Shown: positions 17,732 to 27,198, counted from the first letter of the stretch. The stretch: DNA of 64,000 bases from Xylanimonas cellulosilytica (GCA_001072465.1 JVKM01000061.1:26759-90758); one strand, 5' to 3'. Translations and numbers: made by a program. Notes: generated by a model not told the origin, from the sequence alone.

Positions 17732-19185
17732 GGTACGACGACCTGAGCATGCAGATCGGGATCTGCCATATCCGGATCGAAGGGGAACATCGGACGCTCA
17801 ATCTTGTGGTGACCGAGGCGGATAAGGTCCTGATCGACTCCACCGGGGGTCAGCGCCATGAGCCAGCCCTTCTGGGTCTCGTACAGGTCGGGCTCCAGGT
17901 AACCGATCTTGACGACGACGACGTCGGCGGTGGTGATATCCACGCCGAGCAGCTCGAACTGGCTGTACATCGTGTACTGGTTGCGGTTCGTCGTGATGAT
18001 GAAGCGCAGGCCGCCCGTGCGCAGCAGCGCGGTGTGGCCACCCATCGGGTCGTCGGCGAGGGCCTCGACCGTGGCGTGGACGTTCAGCGGACCGGGCTCA
18101 CGGGTGTCGATGTGCCCGCCGACCTCGAGGTCGACCTCGGCGCCGACACCGGCCTCCCACGCGATGGCGGCCGCGGCGGGATCGATGATCGAGGCGTACA
18201 CGACGTCGAGCGTGGCCTCCTGGACGGGCTTCCACGCGAGCAGGGCCGCGAGCGCAACCGTCACGTCGTCGGCACCGCCGGCGCCCGGGTTGTCACCGGA
18301 GTCGGAGATGAAGAAGGGCTTGGGGCCCTCCTCTGCGGCTGCCAGGCACTCTTCCATGGAGGCAACGGGGGCCACGAACTCGAAGCGGTCGTGCACGTCC
18401 CAGAAGTACTGGCCGATGCGCTCGGCCTGCTCCTTGACGAGCTCCGCGTCGTCACCCGTGACGACGACCGCGCCCTTGCAGCGCGGCTGGTCGGCCCACG
18501 CGAAGCCGATCCAGATCGCGGCGTCCAGGATGCCGTCCATCGCTTCGATGGGGTCGATCATCTTGTACAGGGACTTGGCGGGTTCGATGCGGGTCGAGGT
18601 CTTCTCGCCCGGCAGCAGCACGGGGACGTGGACGAGGGCCTTGACGGGCTTGGGCTGGCCGTTCAGGAGGCGCATGCCCAGGTTGTAGGCGGCGCGACGG
18701 CGCGACTCGAGGGCGTCCTCGTGGGGTGCGAGGCGGTAGCAGGTGAGGATGTCGCAGCCGTCGAAGAGGTCCTGGGAGACGTTTCCGTGCAGGTCCATCG
18801 AGGCGCTGACCATGGGCTCGGGGCCGATGACGCCGCGGATGGCGTTGATGAGGTCGCCCTCGGCGTCGTCCATGCCCTGGACGCTCATGGCGCCGTGGAT
18901 GTCGAAGAAGAGGCCGTCGAGCGGGCCGGCAGCGGCGAGGCCCTCGAGGATCTCAGCCTTCCAGGCGTCGTAGGCGCCGCGCTCGACGACGCCGCCGGGC
19001 AGGGCGCGCGAGTGCAGGACGGGGATCCACTCGATCTGGGTGGCCCAGTCCTCATCGCGCCAGTAGAAGCGGTCCATCAGTTCCTCGCCGCGGGTAACGA
19101 TAAAGTCGTCGGCGGTCGAGATGTAGGGGGTGAACGTCGAGGATTCGATGTGGATGCCGGCAACCGCGATGCGGGGCTTGGTCAT
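17728..19185 (-). CDS. M81 family metallopeptidase (MlrC-like)
   Basis: A 485-residue cytoplasmic protein of the M81/MlrC family, named after microcystinase C, which degrades a linear peptide. The N-terminal IAVAGIHIESSTFTP is the family's signature, followed by FFDIHGAMSVQGMDDAEGDL, SASMDLHGNVSQDL and DNPGAGGADDVT, which carry the His/Asp metal ligands. The true substrates of most members are unknown. Here it lies in an operon with a ROK repressor and ROK kinase, and opposite an oligopeptide ABC transporter, so a transported peptide or peptidoglycan-derived compound is a reasonable guess (inference). Confidence 0.85.
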   Translation of the reverse strand: MTKPRIAVAGIHIESSTFTPYISTADDFIVTRGEELMDRFYWRDEDWATQIEWIPVLHSRALPGGVVERGAYDAWKAEILEGLAAAGPLDGLFFDIHGAMSVQGMDDAEGDLINAIRGVIGPEPMVSASMDLHGNVSQDLFDGCDILTCYRLAPHEDALESRRRAAYNLGMRLLNGQPKPVKALVHVPVLLPGEKTSTRIEPAKSLYKMIDPIEAMDGILDAAIWIGFAWADQPRCKGAVVVTGDDAELVKEQAERIGQYFWDVHDRFEFVAPVASMEECLAAAEEGPKPFFISDSGDNPGAGGADDVTVALAALLAWKPVQEATLDVVYASIIDPAAAAIAWEAGVGAEVDLEVGGHIDTREPGPLNVHATVEALADDPMGGHTALLRTGGLRFIITTNRNQYTMYSQFELLGVDITTADVVVVKIGYLEPDLYETQKGWLMALTPGGVDQDLIRLGHHKIERPMFPFDPDMADPDLHAQVVVP

Positions 19186-20330
19186 GAGCGATTCTCCTTT
19201 GAGATCTTCGAGGGGGTGAGTGTCGAGAGCCCCCAGAGCGCCGCTTCGCGCCCTGATCGAGACGATTCGATCACGAGGTGTTCCATGATCGAGGGGAGGC
19301 AGGATTGGTGGAGTGCGGCGCGCACTCCGGCGGTGAAAGCATCGACGGCGGAGAGTGCTCCACCGACAATGACTCCCTGGGGTGCCAGGAAGGACACGAG
19401 GTGGGCGACGCAGTGGCCCAGGAGGGTGCCCGCCTGGCGGATGGCCGTCGCAACTTCGGGGATACCGTCACGTGCGGCGGCCAGAAGCTGTGCGTTGTTC
19501 TCATAGACGAGGCCTGCTGCGGCCAGGTCTGCTCGGATCGAGTCGGCGGACGCGATCGTTTCGAGGCATCCGACGTTGCCACACTTGCAGGGGCGGCCCG
19601 CGGCGGCCTCGACGGGGATGTGCGAGATATCCCCGGCCAGTCCGCCCTGCCCCACCTGCGGCACGCCATCAACGAGGTAGGCGCCGCCGATAGCGGAGCC
19701 GGCCTTGACGTAGATGAGCGTGTCGATGGGGGTCACGCCCTGGAGACGACGCCGGTAGACGGATTCGCCGATGGCTCCCGCGCGCGCGTCGTTTTCGATG
19801 AGGGCGGGCAGGCCGCACTGCTCGGTGATGGCCTCGGCGACGTTAATGCCGTCCCACCCGGGCATGCGGGCGGGGCGGATCACGCGAGAGCGCTCCGCGT
19901 CCACGGGACCAGGAACCGCCAGGGCAATGCCACCGACCCGCACGCCGGCAGCTTCTTCCTGGCGAGACACCTCGTCCATGACAGCGTCGAGCACCACCTG
20001 CGGACCTTCCGCGATGTCGATAAGGAGGCTCGAGGCCTGCCCGACTCCGCGGGTGGGGTCCGTCAGTGCGACGAGGCCGTGGTGGGCTCCCAGCTCGACG
20101 AGGGCGAGTGCTCCGGCGCCGTCGGAGGTGACGAGGCGGCGCGCACGCCGCCCACCCGTAGAAACAGAGTGTTCCGCTTCCGCGATGACCCCGGCTTCGA
20201 CGAGGCGAGACACAGCGGCCGACACCGTTGATGGTGCGAGGCCCGTTTGCTTGACAATCGCGGGCCTGGTGTCTGCTTGACCGGACCCAATCAGCGTCAG
20301 GACGGTCTCGTCGACATCATGCGTGGCCAT
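19182..20330 (-). CDS. ROK-family transcriptional repressor (NagC/XylR type)
   Basis: A 382-residue regulator: an N-terminal winged helix-turn-helix (TRPAIVKQTGLAPSTVSAAV, residues 22-41) joined to a ROK sugar-binding domain with the zinc motif CKCGNVGCLETIAS. It has a strong ribosome-binding site (AGAGGAGG). It heads the minus-strand operon and is divergent from the ABC transporter, so it probably represses both directions until a sugar ligand binds. Palindromes in the shared promoter region are candidate operators. Confidence 0.88.
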   Translation of the reverse strand: MATHDVDETVLTLIGSGQADTRPAIVKQTGLAPSTVSAAVSRLVEAGVIAEAEHSVSTGGRRARRLVTSDGAGALALVELGAHHGLVALTDPTRGVGQASSLLIDIAEGPQVVLDAVMDEVSRQEEAAGVRVGGIALAVPGPVDAERSRVIRPARMPGWDGINVAEAITEQCGLPALIENDARAGAIGESVYRRRLQGVTPIDTLIYVKAGSAIGGAYLVDGVPQVGQGGLAGDISHIPVEAAAGRPCKCGNVGCLETIASADSIRADLAAAGLVYENNAQLLAAARDGIPEVATAIRQAGTLLGHCVAHLVSFLAPQGVIVGGALSAVDAFTAGVRAALHQSCLPSIMEHLVIESSRSGREAALWGLSTLTPSKISKENRS

Positions 20331-20579
20331 GACACCTCCTCTAAGTACGTATGCAGTAACTACAACGTTACACTGCGCTCATCGTTGAGAACATGATTCA
20401 TTATGCCCCACCGAAGAAAGTCTGACACTTCTTTCGTCGAAATATCTTGTTATTTTTTCGTAACATTCCACATTTTGGCCAAAGTGGCAACATTCGCCAA
20501 CAAACTGTCATATGATGAACGTCATCTGACAGGGTTGTCATCCGTCAGTGTCCCCGATCAACGTTGATTTGGAGCAGTC
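20331..20579. promoter_or_regulatory. Divergent promoter/operator region, ROK operon and peptide ABC operon
   Basis: 249 bp, clearly more A+T-rich than its flanks. At 20505-20532 there is a 28-bp imperfect palindrome (CTGTCATATGATG ... CGTCATCTGACAG) that contains TATGAT, a good -10 for the ABC operon. At 20413-20435 GAAGAAAGT-ctgac-ACTTCTTTC is a second imperfect palindrome, and at 20356-20371 GTAAC-N6-GTTAC a third. These are the best candidates for ROK repressor binding sites. Confidence 0.5.
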
Positions 20580-22394
20580 ATGAACCTTAGAAAGAAGCGG
20601 TGGATGGTCACCGGCGCGGCCCTCGCAATGGTCGCCTCCCTGGGCCTGTCCGCCTGTGGTGGCGGCGGCAGCAGCAGCGGCGGCGGCCAGGCAGCCAACT
20701 CGGAAACCGGAAAGAACGAGGTCACGATGGCCTCGCGTACCCCCAACTGGATCTTCCCGGTCTCCGCAAAGGGCTACACGCAGGGCGAGAACGGCCAGTT
20801 CATCCAGGCGATGTACCGCCCGCTCTTCGCCTACAAGTCCACCTCTGATACCCCCTACAAGATCAACCTCCCCAAGTCCCTGGGCACCGTTCCCGAGGTC
20901 TCTGAGGACGGCCTGACCTACACCATCAAGCTGCGCGACGACGCCAAGTGGTCCGACGGCACGCCCGTCACCACCCGCGACGTTGAGTTCTGGTGGAACC
21001 TCGTCACCAACAACAAGGACGAATGGGCCTCGTACAAGAAGGGCTTCTTCCCCGACGGTGCCGATCTGAAGATCATCGACGAGCACACGTTCTCGATCAC
21101 CACCGAGACCAAGTTCGCCCCGGCCTGGTTCATTGACAACCAGATCAACAAGGTCGCTCTGCTCCCCCAGCACGCCTGGGACAAGACCAGCGCCGACGAG
21201 GCCGTCTCCGACCTCGACCGCACCCCCGAGGGCGCCCAGAAGGTCTTCGCCTACCTGCAGGGCGAGGCCAAGAACCTGTCCTCCTACGCCACCAACCCGC
21301 TGTGGCAGACGGTGAACGGCCCCTGGAAGCTCAAGGAATTCACCCCCGACCAGGGCCTGACACTCGTCCCCAATGAGAACTACTGGGGCGAGGACAAGCC
21401 CAAGATCGACGCGCTGATCTACAAGGCCTTCACGGGTGACGACGCCGAATTCAACTCCGTGCGTTCGGGCGCCATCGACTTCGGCTACATCCCGGCCGCG
21501 CAGTACAACCAGCGCAAGGCCGTCGAGGACAAGGGCTACAACGTCTTCCTGTGGCCCGGCAACTCCATCACCTACCTGGCCCTGAACTTCCACGAGAAGG
21601 CCCCCGGCTCGAAGTTCATCAACCAGAAGTACATCCGCCAGGCGATGCAGCAGCTGATCGACCAGCCGACCCTGTCTGAGAAGATCTGGTCCGGCACCGC
21701 CTCCCCGACCTGTGGCCCCGTCCCGATGCCCGCCGAGAAGACCGGCACCACCGAGGGCTGCGTCTACAAGTTCGATCCGGAAGCCGCCAAGAAGCTCCTC
21801 GAGGACCACGGCTGGAAGGTCGTGCCCGACGGTGAAACCACCTGCGAGAACCCCGGCACCGGCGCCAACCAGTGTGGCGAGGGCATCGCGGCCGGCGACA
21901 AGCTGAGCTTCAAGCTCGTCTCCCAGTCGGGCTTCGTCTCCACGCACCAGATGTTCGAGGAGATCATCTCCCAGTTCGGCAAGCTCGGCATCAAGATCGA
22001 CATGAACGAGGTCCCCGACTCGGTCGGCGCCTCGCAGGCATGTGACGACGAGACCCCCTGCACCTGGGACCTGTCCTTCTTCGGATCCCAGACCTCGTGG
22101 GGCTTCCCGATCTACGCCTCCGGCGAGCGCCTCTTCGCCTCTGACGCTCCCGTCAACCTCGGCCAGTACAAGAACCCCGAGGCTGACAAGCTCATCGAAG
22201 AGTCGACCCGCTCCTCCGAGCCCAACGCTCTCCAGGCATACAACGACTACCTCGCGGAGGACCTCCCCGTTCTGTGGATGCCCAACCCGTACTACCAGAT
22301 CACCGCAGTGAAGAAGACGCTCGACCTGGGCGAACTCGACGCCACCGGCGACACCTGGCCCGAGGATTGGTCGTGGTCGACCGAAGGTAAGTAA
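20580..22394 (+). CDS. Oligopeptide ABC transporter substrate-binding lipoprotein
   Basis: A 604-residue family 5 solute-binding protein (DppA/OppA type). It has a lipoprotein signal with lipobox LSAC, Cys at residue 26, then a Gly/Ser linker. Family-5 features include GLTYTIKLRDDAKWSDGTP and EDLPVLWMPNPYYQI near the end. It captures peptides (or other large solutes) for the permeases downstream. It is the first gene of the operon; a strong hairpin separates it from the permeases, which should keep its expression higher than theirs. Confidence 0.9.
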   Translation: MNLRKKRWMVTGAALAMVASLGLSACGGGGSSSGGGQAANSETGKNEVTMASRTPNWIFPVSAKGYTQGENGQFIQAMYRPLFAYKSTSDTPYKINLPKSLGTVPEVSEDGLTYTIKLRDDAKWSDGTPVTTRDVEFWWNLVTNNKDEWASYKKGFFPDGADLKIIDEHTFSITTETKFAPAWFIDNQINKVALLPQHAWDKTSADEAVSDLDRTPEGAQKVFAYLQGEAKNLSSYATNPLWQTVNGPWKLKEFTPDQGLTLVPNENYWGEDKPKIDALIYKAFTGDDAEFNSVRSGAIDFGYIPAAQYNQRKAVEDKGYNVFLWPGNSITYLALNFHEKAPGSKFINQKYIRQAMQQLIDQPTLSEKIWSGTASPTCGPVPMPAEKTGTTEGCVYKFDPEAAKKLLEDHGWKVVPDGETTCENPGTGANQCGEGIAAGDKLSFKLVSQSGFVSTHQMFEEIISQFGKLGIKIDMNEVPDSVGASQACDDETPCTWDLSFFGSQTSWGFPIYASGERLFASDAPVNLGQYKNPEADKLIEESTRSSEPNALQAYNDYLAEDLPVLWMPNPYYQITAVKKTLDLGELDATGDTWPEDWSWSTEGK

Positions 22395-22415
22395 ACCTTC
22401 GCCTTGACGCCTCAC

Positions 22416-22455
22416 GGGGCAGGCGCCCGCACCCGCACATGCGGGCGCCTGCCCC
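22416..22455 (+). terminator. Intra-operon hairpin after the binding protein
   Basis: 16-bp stem GGGGCAGGCGCCCGCA / TGCGGGCGCCTGCCCC with an 8-nt loop, between the binding-protein stop and the first permease. Probably a partial terminator or 3'-end stabiliser. Confidence 0.65.
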
Positions 22456-22473
22456 CTTACTGTGGAGTTCGCA

Positions 22474-23433
22474 ATGATCCAATTCATCCTCAAACGCCTC
22501 GGCCAGGCAGTCGTCGTTGTCTTCCTGGTCACCATCATCACCTTCATCCTCCTCCAGTCTCAGCCGGGCGGCGCAGCCCGAGCGGCACTCGGTAAGGATG
22601 CGACCCAAGAACAGCTCGCGGCCTTCGACCACGAAAACGGATACGACCGGCCCATCCCCGAGCAGTACGTCAACTACCTGAACAAAATTGCGCACGGCGA
22701 CTTCGGCTACTCCTACCAGCACAACCAGTCTGTGAACGACCTGCTGGCCGCCCGCCTGCCGCGCACCATCTTCCTGTCCCTCCTGTCCACCATCCTGGCT
22801 CTCATCGTCGCGATCCCCCTGGGCGTGTGGCAGGCCGTCAAGAGAAATAAAGCGCCCGACTACATCGTGACGATCGCGTGTCTGCTCGCCTACTCGACGC
22901 CGATCTTCTTCGCGGGCCTGCTCCTCATCGTCCTCTTCTCCCAGGTATGGCCAATCCTGCCCAACGATGCTCCGCAGGGGGAGGCCCTGTCGGTCATGTG
23001 GGAACAGTGGGATCACCTGGTTCTGCCCGTGTGTGCCCTGTCGATCGGCACGATTGCCGCCTACGCGCGCTACGTGCGCTCCTCGATGGTGGATAACCTC
23101 AACGAGCAGTACGTGCGCACCGCTCGCGCGAAGGGCCTGTCGGAGTTCCGCGTCGTCTTCGTTCACACGCTGCGCAACGCCATGTTCCCCGTCATCACGA
23201 TGATCGGCCTGTACATCCCCGCGATGTTCTGTGGCGCCCTGGTTATCGAGACGCTCTTCAACTTCAACGGCATGGGTTACCTGTACTACCAGGCGACCGG
23301 CAGGCGCGACTACCCGATTCTCCTCGGCGTCGCCCTGATCGTCTCCTTCGCGACCGTTATCGGCGCGCTCCTGGCAGACTTCCTCTACGCCCTCGCTGAT
23401 CCCCGTATCCGACTGGCAGGACGTGCCAAATGA
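22474..23433 (+). CDS. Peptide ABC transporter permease (DppB/OppB type)
   Basis: About 319 residues with an N-terminal helix (MIQFILKRLGQAVVVVFLVT) and five further membrane segments. The binding-protein-dependent permease loop (YVRTARAKGLSEFRVVFVHTLRNA) is intact. I take ATG 22474 as the start because GGAG lies 5 nt upstream; a GTG at 22462 is in frame. It overlaps the next permease by 4 bp. Confidence 0.9.
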   Translation: MIQFILKRLGQAVVVVFLVTIITFILLQSQPGGAARAALGKDATQEQLAAFDHENGYDRPIPEQYVNYLNKIAHGDFGYSYQHNQSVNDLLAARLPRTIFLSLLSTILALIVAIPLGVWQAVKRNKAPDYIVTIACLLAYSTPIFFAGLLLIVLFSQVWPILPNDAPQGEALSVMWEQWDHLVLPVCALSIGTIAAYARYVRSSMVDNLNEQYVRTARAKGLSEFRVVFVHTLRNAMFPVITMIGLYIPAMFCGALVIETLFNFNGMGYLYYQATGRRDYPILLGVALIVSFATVIGALLADFLYALADPRIRLAGRAK

Positions 23434-24329
23434 CCACCGCAACCGCACCCATCGCCGCGCCGGCCAAGGCGCGCTCCGCCCGCAAGTCGACGAAGCTGCA
23501 GGGCCTGCAGGTCTTCATGGAGAACAAGCTCGCCGTCTTCGGCGTGTGCCTCATCCTCATCCTGATGGCCTTCTCGTTCATCGGCCCCATGTTCTACGTG
23601 ACCGACCAGATCCACACGGACCTGTCGAACTCGGCCCTGCCTCCCTCAGCCGAGCACCCGCTCGGCACCGACATGGTCGGCTACGACCAGCTCGGACGCC
23701 TCATGAAGGGCGGCCAGACCTCGATCATCGTCGGCCTGTTCGCCGGCATCTTCGCCACCACGATCGGCACGCTCTACGGCGCGATCGCCGGCTTCGTGGG
23801 CGGCTGGATCGACGCGATCATGATGCGCCTCGTTGACGCGCTCATGTCCGTGCCCGTCCTGTTCCTCTTCATGCTGATCGCCACGATGATCCCGCCGACC
23901 GTCCCGGTCCTCATCATCATCATGTCGGCCCTGTCCTGGCTGGGAACGTCCCGATTGATTCGAGGCGAGGCCCTCTCCCTGCGCACGCGCGAGTACGTCG
24001 TCGCGATGCGTGGCATGGGCGGCTCGATGCCTCGAGCAATCCGGACGCACATCGTCCGTAACACGATCGGCACCGTCATCGTCAACGCGACCTTCCAGGT
24101 CGCAGACGCCGTCCTCTACGTCGCCTACCTGTCGTTCCTCGGCCTGGGCGCGCAGCCTCCCGCTACCGACTGGGGAGCCATGCTCTCCAACAGCCAGTCG
24201 CACGTCTACTCGGGCAACTGGTGGCTGCTCTACCCGCCGGGCGTCCTCATCATCCTCCTGGTCCTGTCGTTCAACTTCATTGGCGACGGCCTGCGTGACG
24301 CCTTCGAAGTTCGACTGCGCAAGAGGTGA
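23430..24329 (+). CDS. Peptide ABC transporter permease (DppC/OppC type)
   Basis: A 299-residue permease. A short cytoplasmic N-terminus precedes the first helix, then comes the DppC-type HPLGTDMVGYDQLGRLMKGG segment, and the EAA-like loop YVVAMRGMGGSMPRAIRTHI is intact. It pairs with the upstream permease to form the transmembrane channel. Coupled by ATGA overlap; the ATPase gene follows after 10 bp. Confidence 0.9.
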   Translation: MTTATAPIAAPAKARSARKSTKLQGLQVFMENKLAVFGVCLILILMAFSFIGPMFYVTDQIHTDLSNSALPPSAEHPLGTDMVGYDQLGRLMKGGQTSIIVGLFAGIFATTIGTLYGAIAGFVGGWIDAIMMRLVDALMSVPVLFLFMLIATMIPPTVPVLIIIMSALSWLGTSRLIRGEALSLRTREYVVAMRGMGGSMPRAIRTHIVRNTIGTVIVNATFQVADAVLYVAYLSFLGLGAQPPATDWGAMLSNSQSHVYSGNWWLLYPPGVLIILLVLSFNFIGDGLRDAFEVRLRKR

Positions 24330-24339
24330 GCACTGAACT

Positions 24340-26391
24340 ATGAATACTCCACTCCTTCAGATCAAAGATCTGCACACCGATATTGAGATCCGCAACGGCG
24401 TGGTTCGCGCCCTCTCGGGTGTCGACCTGCACGTGAACCCGGGCGAGACCCTGGGCATCGTGGGCGAGTCCGGCTCCGGCAAGACCATGACGGCCCTGTC
24501 TCTCATGGGCCTGCTCCCCCAGGGCGGCAAGGTCTCCTCCGGCTCGATCATCCTCGACGGCCAGGACCTCACCCAGCTGCCCCTCAAGGAGAAGCGCAAG
24601 CTGCGCGGCACCAAGGTCGGCATGATCTTCCAGGATCCGCTCACCTCCCTGAACCCGACCATGAAGATCGGTCTTCAGGTGTGCGAGCCGCTGCGCGTGC
24701 ACGAGAAGCTCTCGAAGAGGGCAGCCCTCGCACGCGCCGTCGAGATCCTCAAGCGCGTCGGCATGCCTCGTCCCGAGGTGGTCATCAATAACTACCCGCA
24801 CCAGCTCTCGGGCGGCATGCGTCAGCGCGTCATGATCGCCATGGCCCTCGTCTGCAAGCCGCGCATCCTCATCGCGGACGAGCCGACGACGGCACTGGAC
24901 GTGACGACGCAGATGCAGATCCTCGACCTCATCGACGAGCTGCGCGACGAGTACAAGATGGGCGTCATCCTCATCACCCACGACCTGGGTGTCGTGGCCG
25001 GTCACACCGACCGCGTCGCCGTCATGTACGCCGGCCGTATCGTCGAGACCGCGCCGACGAAGACGCTGTTCACCGAGCCGAAGCACCGCTACACGAGCTC
25101 GCTGATGGCAGCACTGCCCGAGCGCGCCCTCGAGGCCGGCACCAAGCTCTTCTCGATTCCGGGCGCTCCCCCGTCGCTGACCAACCTGCCGGTGGGCTGC
25201 CGCTTCGCTGCCCGCTGCCTGTGGGCCACCGACGAGTGCCGCGCCGGCTACCCGGACCTCAGCGGAGACGACTCCCACACCTTCTCCTGCTTCCATCCGG
25301 TGCAGGAAGGCGACGAGTCCCCCGCGATCCTCCAGGCCAAGCTGGATTCCGGCAAGGCCGAGGACGCGGCCAACAGCACCCCGCAGATTTCCCACGAGGT
25401 ACTGCTGGACGTCAAGGAGGCCTCGCGTGAGTACGAGTCGGCGGGATCCGGCTTCTTCAAGCGTGACAAGGGCGTTGTGTCCGCCGTCGACCGCGTCTCC
25501 ATCACGGTCAACAAGGGCGAGACCTACGGCCTCGTCGGCGAGTCCGGCTGCGGTAAGTCCACCGTGGGTCGCCTTATCGCCGGCCTTGAGCCCCCGTCGG
25601 GCGGCGCCATCGAACTCGATGGACGCGACCTGGCTACGCTCAAGGGACGCGATGCTGTGCGCATCCACCGCGACGTGCAGATGATGTTCCAGGACTCCTA
25701 CGCGGCAATGGACCCGCGCATGCGCATCGACCAGATCCTGGCCGAGCCCATGAGCATCCAGAAGACCGGCAATGCTCGCCAGATCGCCGAGCGCATCATG
25801 GAGATCCTCGAGCAGGTTGGCCTGACCGAAGAGGTCCTGGACCGCTACCCGCACGAGTTCTCGGGCGGTCAGCTCCAACGCCTCGGCTTCGCCCGTTCGC
25901 TGACCCTGGCTCCCGACCTGATCGTGGCCGACGAGCCCGTCTCAGCGCTTGACGTCTCCGTCCAGGCGCAGGTCCTCAACCTCATGAAGGACCTGCAGCA
26001 GGAGCTGGGCCTGTCCTATCTGTTCATCAGCCACGACCTGGCGGTCGTTCAGTACATGGCCGATCGTATCGGCGTCATGTACCTGGGCCGCATCGTCGAG
26101 GAGGGACCCGCTCACGAGGTCGTCAAGAACCCGAAGCACCCCTACACGAAGGCGCTCATCGACTCGATCCCCGTGCCGGACCCCGAGTTCAAGCACGACG
26201 AGAGTGCCATCAAGCTCACCGGCGAGCCGCCGAGCGCCGTCAACCCGCCCGAGGGTTGCCGATTCCGCCCGCGCTGCCCCTTCGCTGGCGAGGAGTGCAA
26301 GGTGCAGCCCATGCTCACGGATGAGACGCACCGCGTGGCGTGCCACCACCCGCTCCTGACGCTGAGCGTCAAGGAAGAGGTGAACGCCTAA
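24340..26391 (+). CDS. Fused double ABC ATPase (DppD-DppF type)
   Basis: 683 residues containing two complete ABC ATPases in one chain. The first has GESGSGKT, LSGGMRQR and ILIADEPTTALD; the second has GESGCGKS, FSGGQLQR and LIVADEPVSALD. Each half ends with the oligopeptide-transport C-terminal domain containing a Cys cluster (GCRFAARCLWATDEC and GCRFRPRCPFAGEEC). It energises the peptide importer. The fused form is common in actinobacteria. The operon ends at the hairpin at 26418-26454. Confidence 0.92.
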   Translation: MNTPLLQIKDLHTDIEIRNGVVRALSGVDLHVNPGETLGIVGESGSGKTMTALSLMGLLPQGGKVSSGSIILDGQDLTQLPLKEKRKLRGTKVGMIFQDPLTSLNPTMKIGLQVCEPLRVHEKLSKRAALARAVEILKRVGMPRPEVVINNYPHQLSGGMRQRVMIAMALVCKPRILIADEPTTALDVTTQMQILDLIDELRDEYKMGVILITHDLGVVAGHTDRVAVMYAGRIVETAPTKTLFTEPKHRYTSSLMAALPERALEAGTKLFSIPGAPPSLTNLPVGCRFAARCLWATDECRAGYPDLSGDDSHTFSCFHPVQEGDESPAILQAKLDSGKAEDAANSTPQISHEVLLDVKEASREYESAGSGFFKRDKGVVSAVDRVSITVNKGETYGLVGESGCGKSTVGRLIAGLEPPSGGAIELDGRDLATLKGRDAVRIHRDVQMMFQDSYAAMDPRMRIDQILAEPMSIQKTGNARQIAERIMEILEQVGLTEEVLDRYPHEFSGGQLQRLGFARSLTLAPDLIVADEPVSALDVSVQAQVLNLMKDLQQELGLSYLFISHDLAVVQYMADRIGVMYLGRIVEEGPAHEVVKNPKHPYTKALIDSIPVPDPEFKHDESAIKLTGEPPSAVNPPEGCRFRPRCPFAGEECKVQPMLTDETHRVACHHPLLTLSVKEEVNA

Positions 26392-26417
26392 CACACACGT
26401 TCATGCGAACTCCATGC

Positions 26418-26454
26418 GTTGCCCCCGGCCCGCCGATGCGAGCCGGGGGCAACG
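26418..26454 (+). terminator. Terminator of the peptide ABC operon
   Basis: 13-bp stem CGTTGCCCCCGGC / GCCGGGGGCAACG with an 11-nt loop, 26 bp after the ATPase stop. Confidence 0.75.
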
Positions 26455-26667
26455 TTATGCGCGACAGCTAGGTCGACGGGCCGCTATGCGCGTCTGAAGG
26501 GCACAGCGCTGCGTCGCCCTCCTGGTGCCCGTCGCTGCCCCATCACGGCGCGTTGGGGTTATAGGACAAAACGTGCTGGTCGAGGTTCGGCCCCAGGCAT
26601 TGTCGAGGGCGGTGTCGTTGGGCTTGCGCACTCGCGCCGCTGCGCCTCAGCCAGGATGCGCCCCATC

Positions 26668-26744
26668 GGGAACATTCCACCTGATCGGGAGCATTCAACC
26701 CGTTAGGGAAGATTCCACCCGATCGGAAGGGGTTGAATCTTCCC
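26668..26744. repeat. Array of three direct plus one inverted 14-bp motifs, 19-bp period
   Basis: Copies of GGGARSATTCMACC start at 26668, 26687 and 26706, exactly 19 bp apart, separated by 5-bp spacers (TGATC, CGTTA, CGATC). A fourth copy is inverted at 26731-26744. The last direct copy and the inverted copy can form a 14-bp hairpin stem. Confidence 0.8.
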
Positions 26745-27014
26745 GATCGGGTGTAACACCTCATCCGTCACAAGCGTCATCGCGGAGCTGGCCGCTCGTG
26801 ACCTCCGCCGTCATTGCTGGCGACACCCTACCGGCGTTTATCGGCACCCTGCCGGGCAGTCATGCACTAGTGAGGGAATATGACACCAGGGGTCATGGCA
26901 GGGGTTTGGCAGCATTAGGAGCCTCCCTTCGGCGTGTCGCCGGCGTGTCGCGCCCCTAATGGTGCAAATCCCCCCATTTGGTGGCGGTGATGTCACGGTT
27001 CGGGGTGGTAAGGC

Positions 27015-27088
27015 GCCCAAATCGCAGACGACCTCGGTGAATAACATTAAAAACGGGGGTTGCGGCTGAGGCCGTCTGCGTTTTGGGC
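27015..27088. repeat. Long imperfect inverted repeat
   Basis: Arms of 21 bp at 27015-27035 (GCCCAAATCGCAGACGACCT..) and 27068-27088 (..CGTCTGCGTTTTGGGC) with two mismatches, separated by 32 bp. No gene; possibly a transposon relic or structured transcript. Confidence 0.6.
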
Positions 27089-27118
27089 ACAACGGTGCCT
27101 GGCCTGGTGTGTTGGTCG

Positions 27119-27198
27119 CACGCAAACCGCTGAATGTGCGCGTCAACCCCTTGATACACACGTAAACCCACTAATTGGCGCGTTACCCCTCTAATCTG
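27119..27198. repeat. Four degenerate 20-bp tandem units
   Basis: Units start at 27119, 27139, 27159 and 27179, exactly 20 bp each. Consensus is CRCGYMAACCCCYTRATNTG; the last 3 bases vary most. The core sequence differs from the 26668 and 52404 arrays but the step is nearly the same. Confidence 0.75.

Noticed and set aside
26455..26660. Decayed transposase
   Set aside because: Neither strand shows a recognisable DDE or other transposase segment; open frames here look like composition artefacts.
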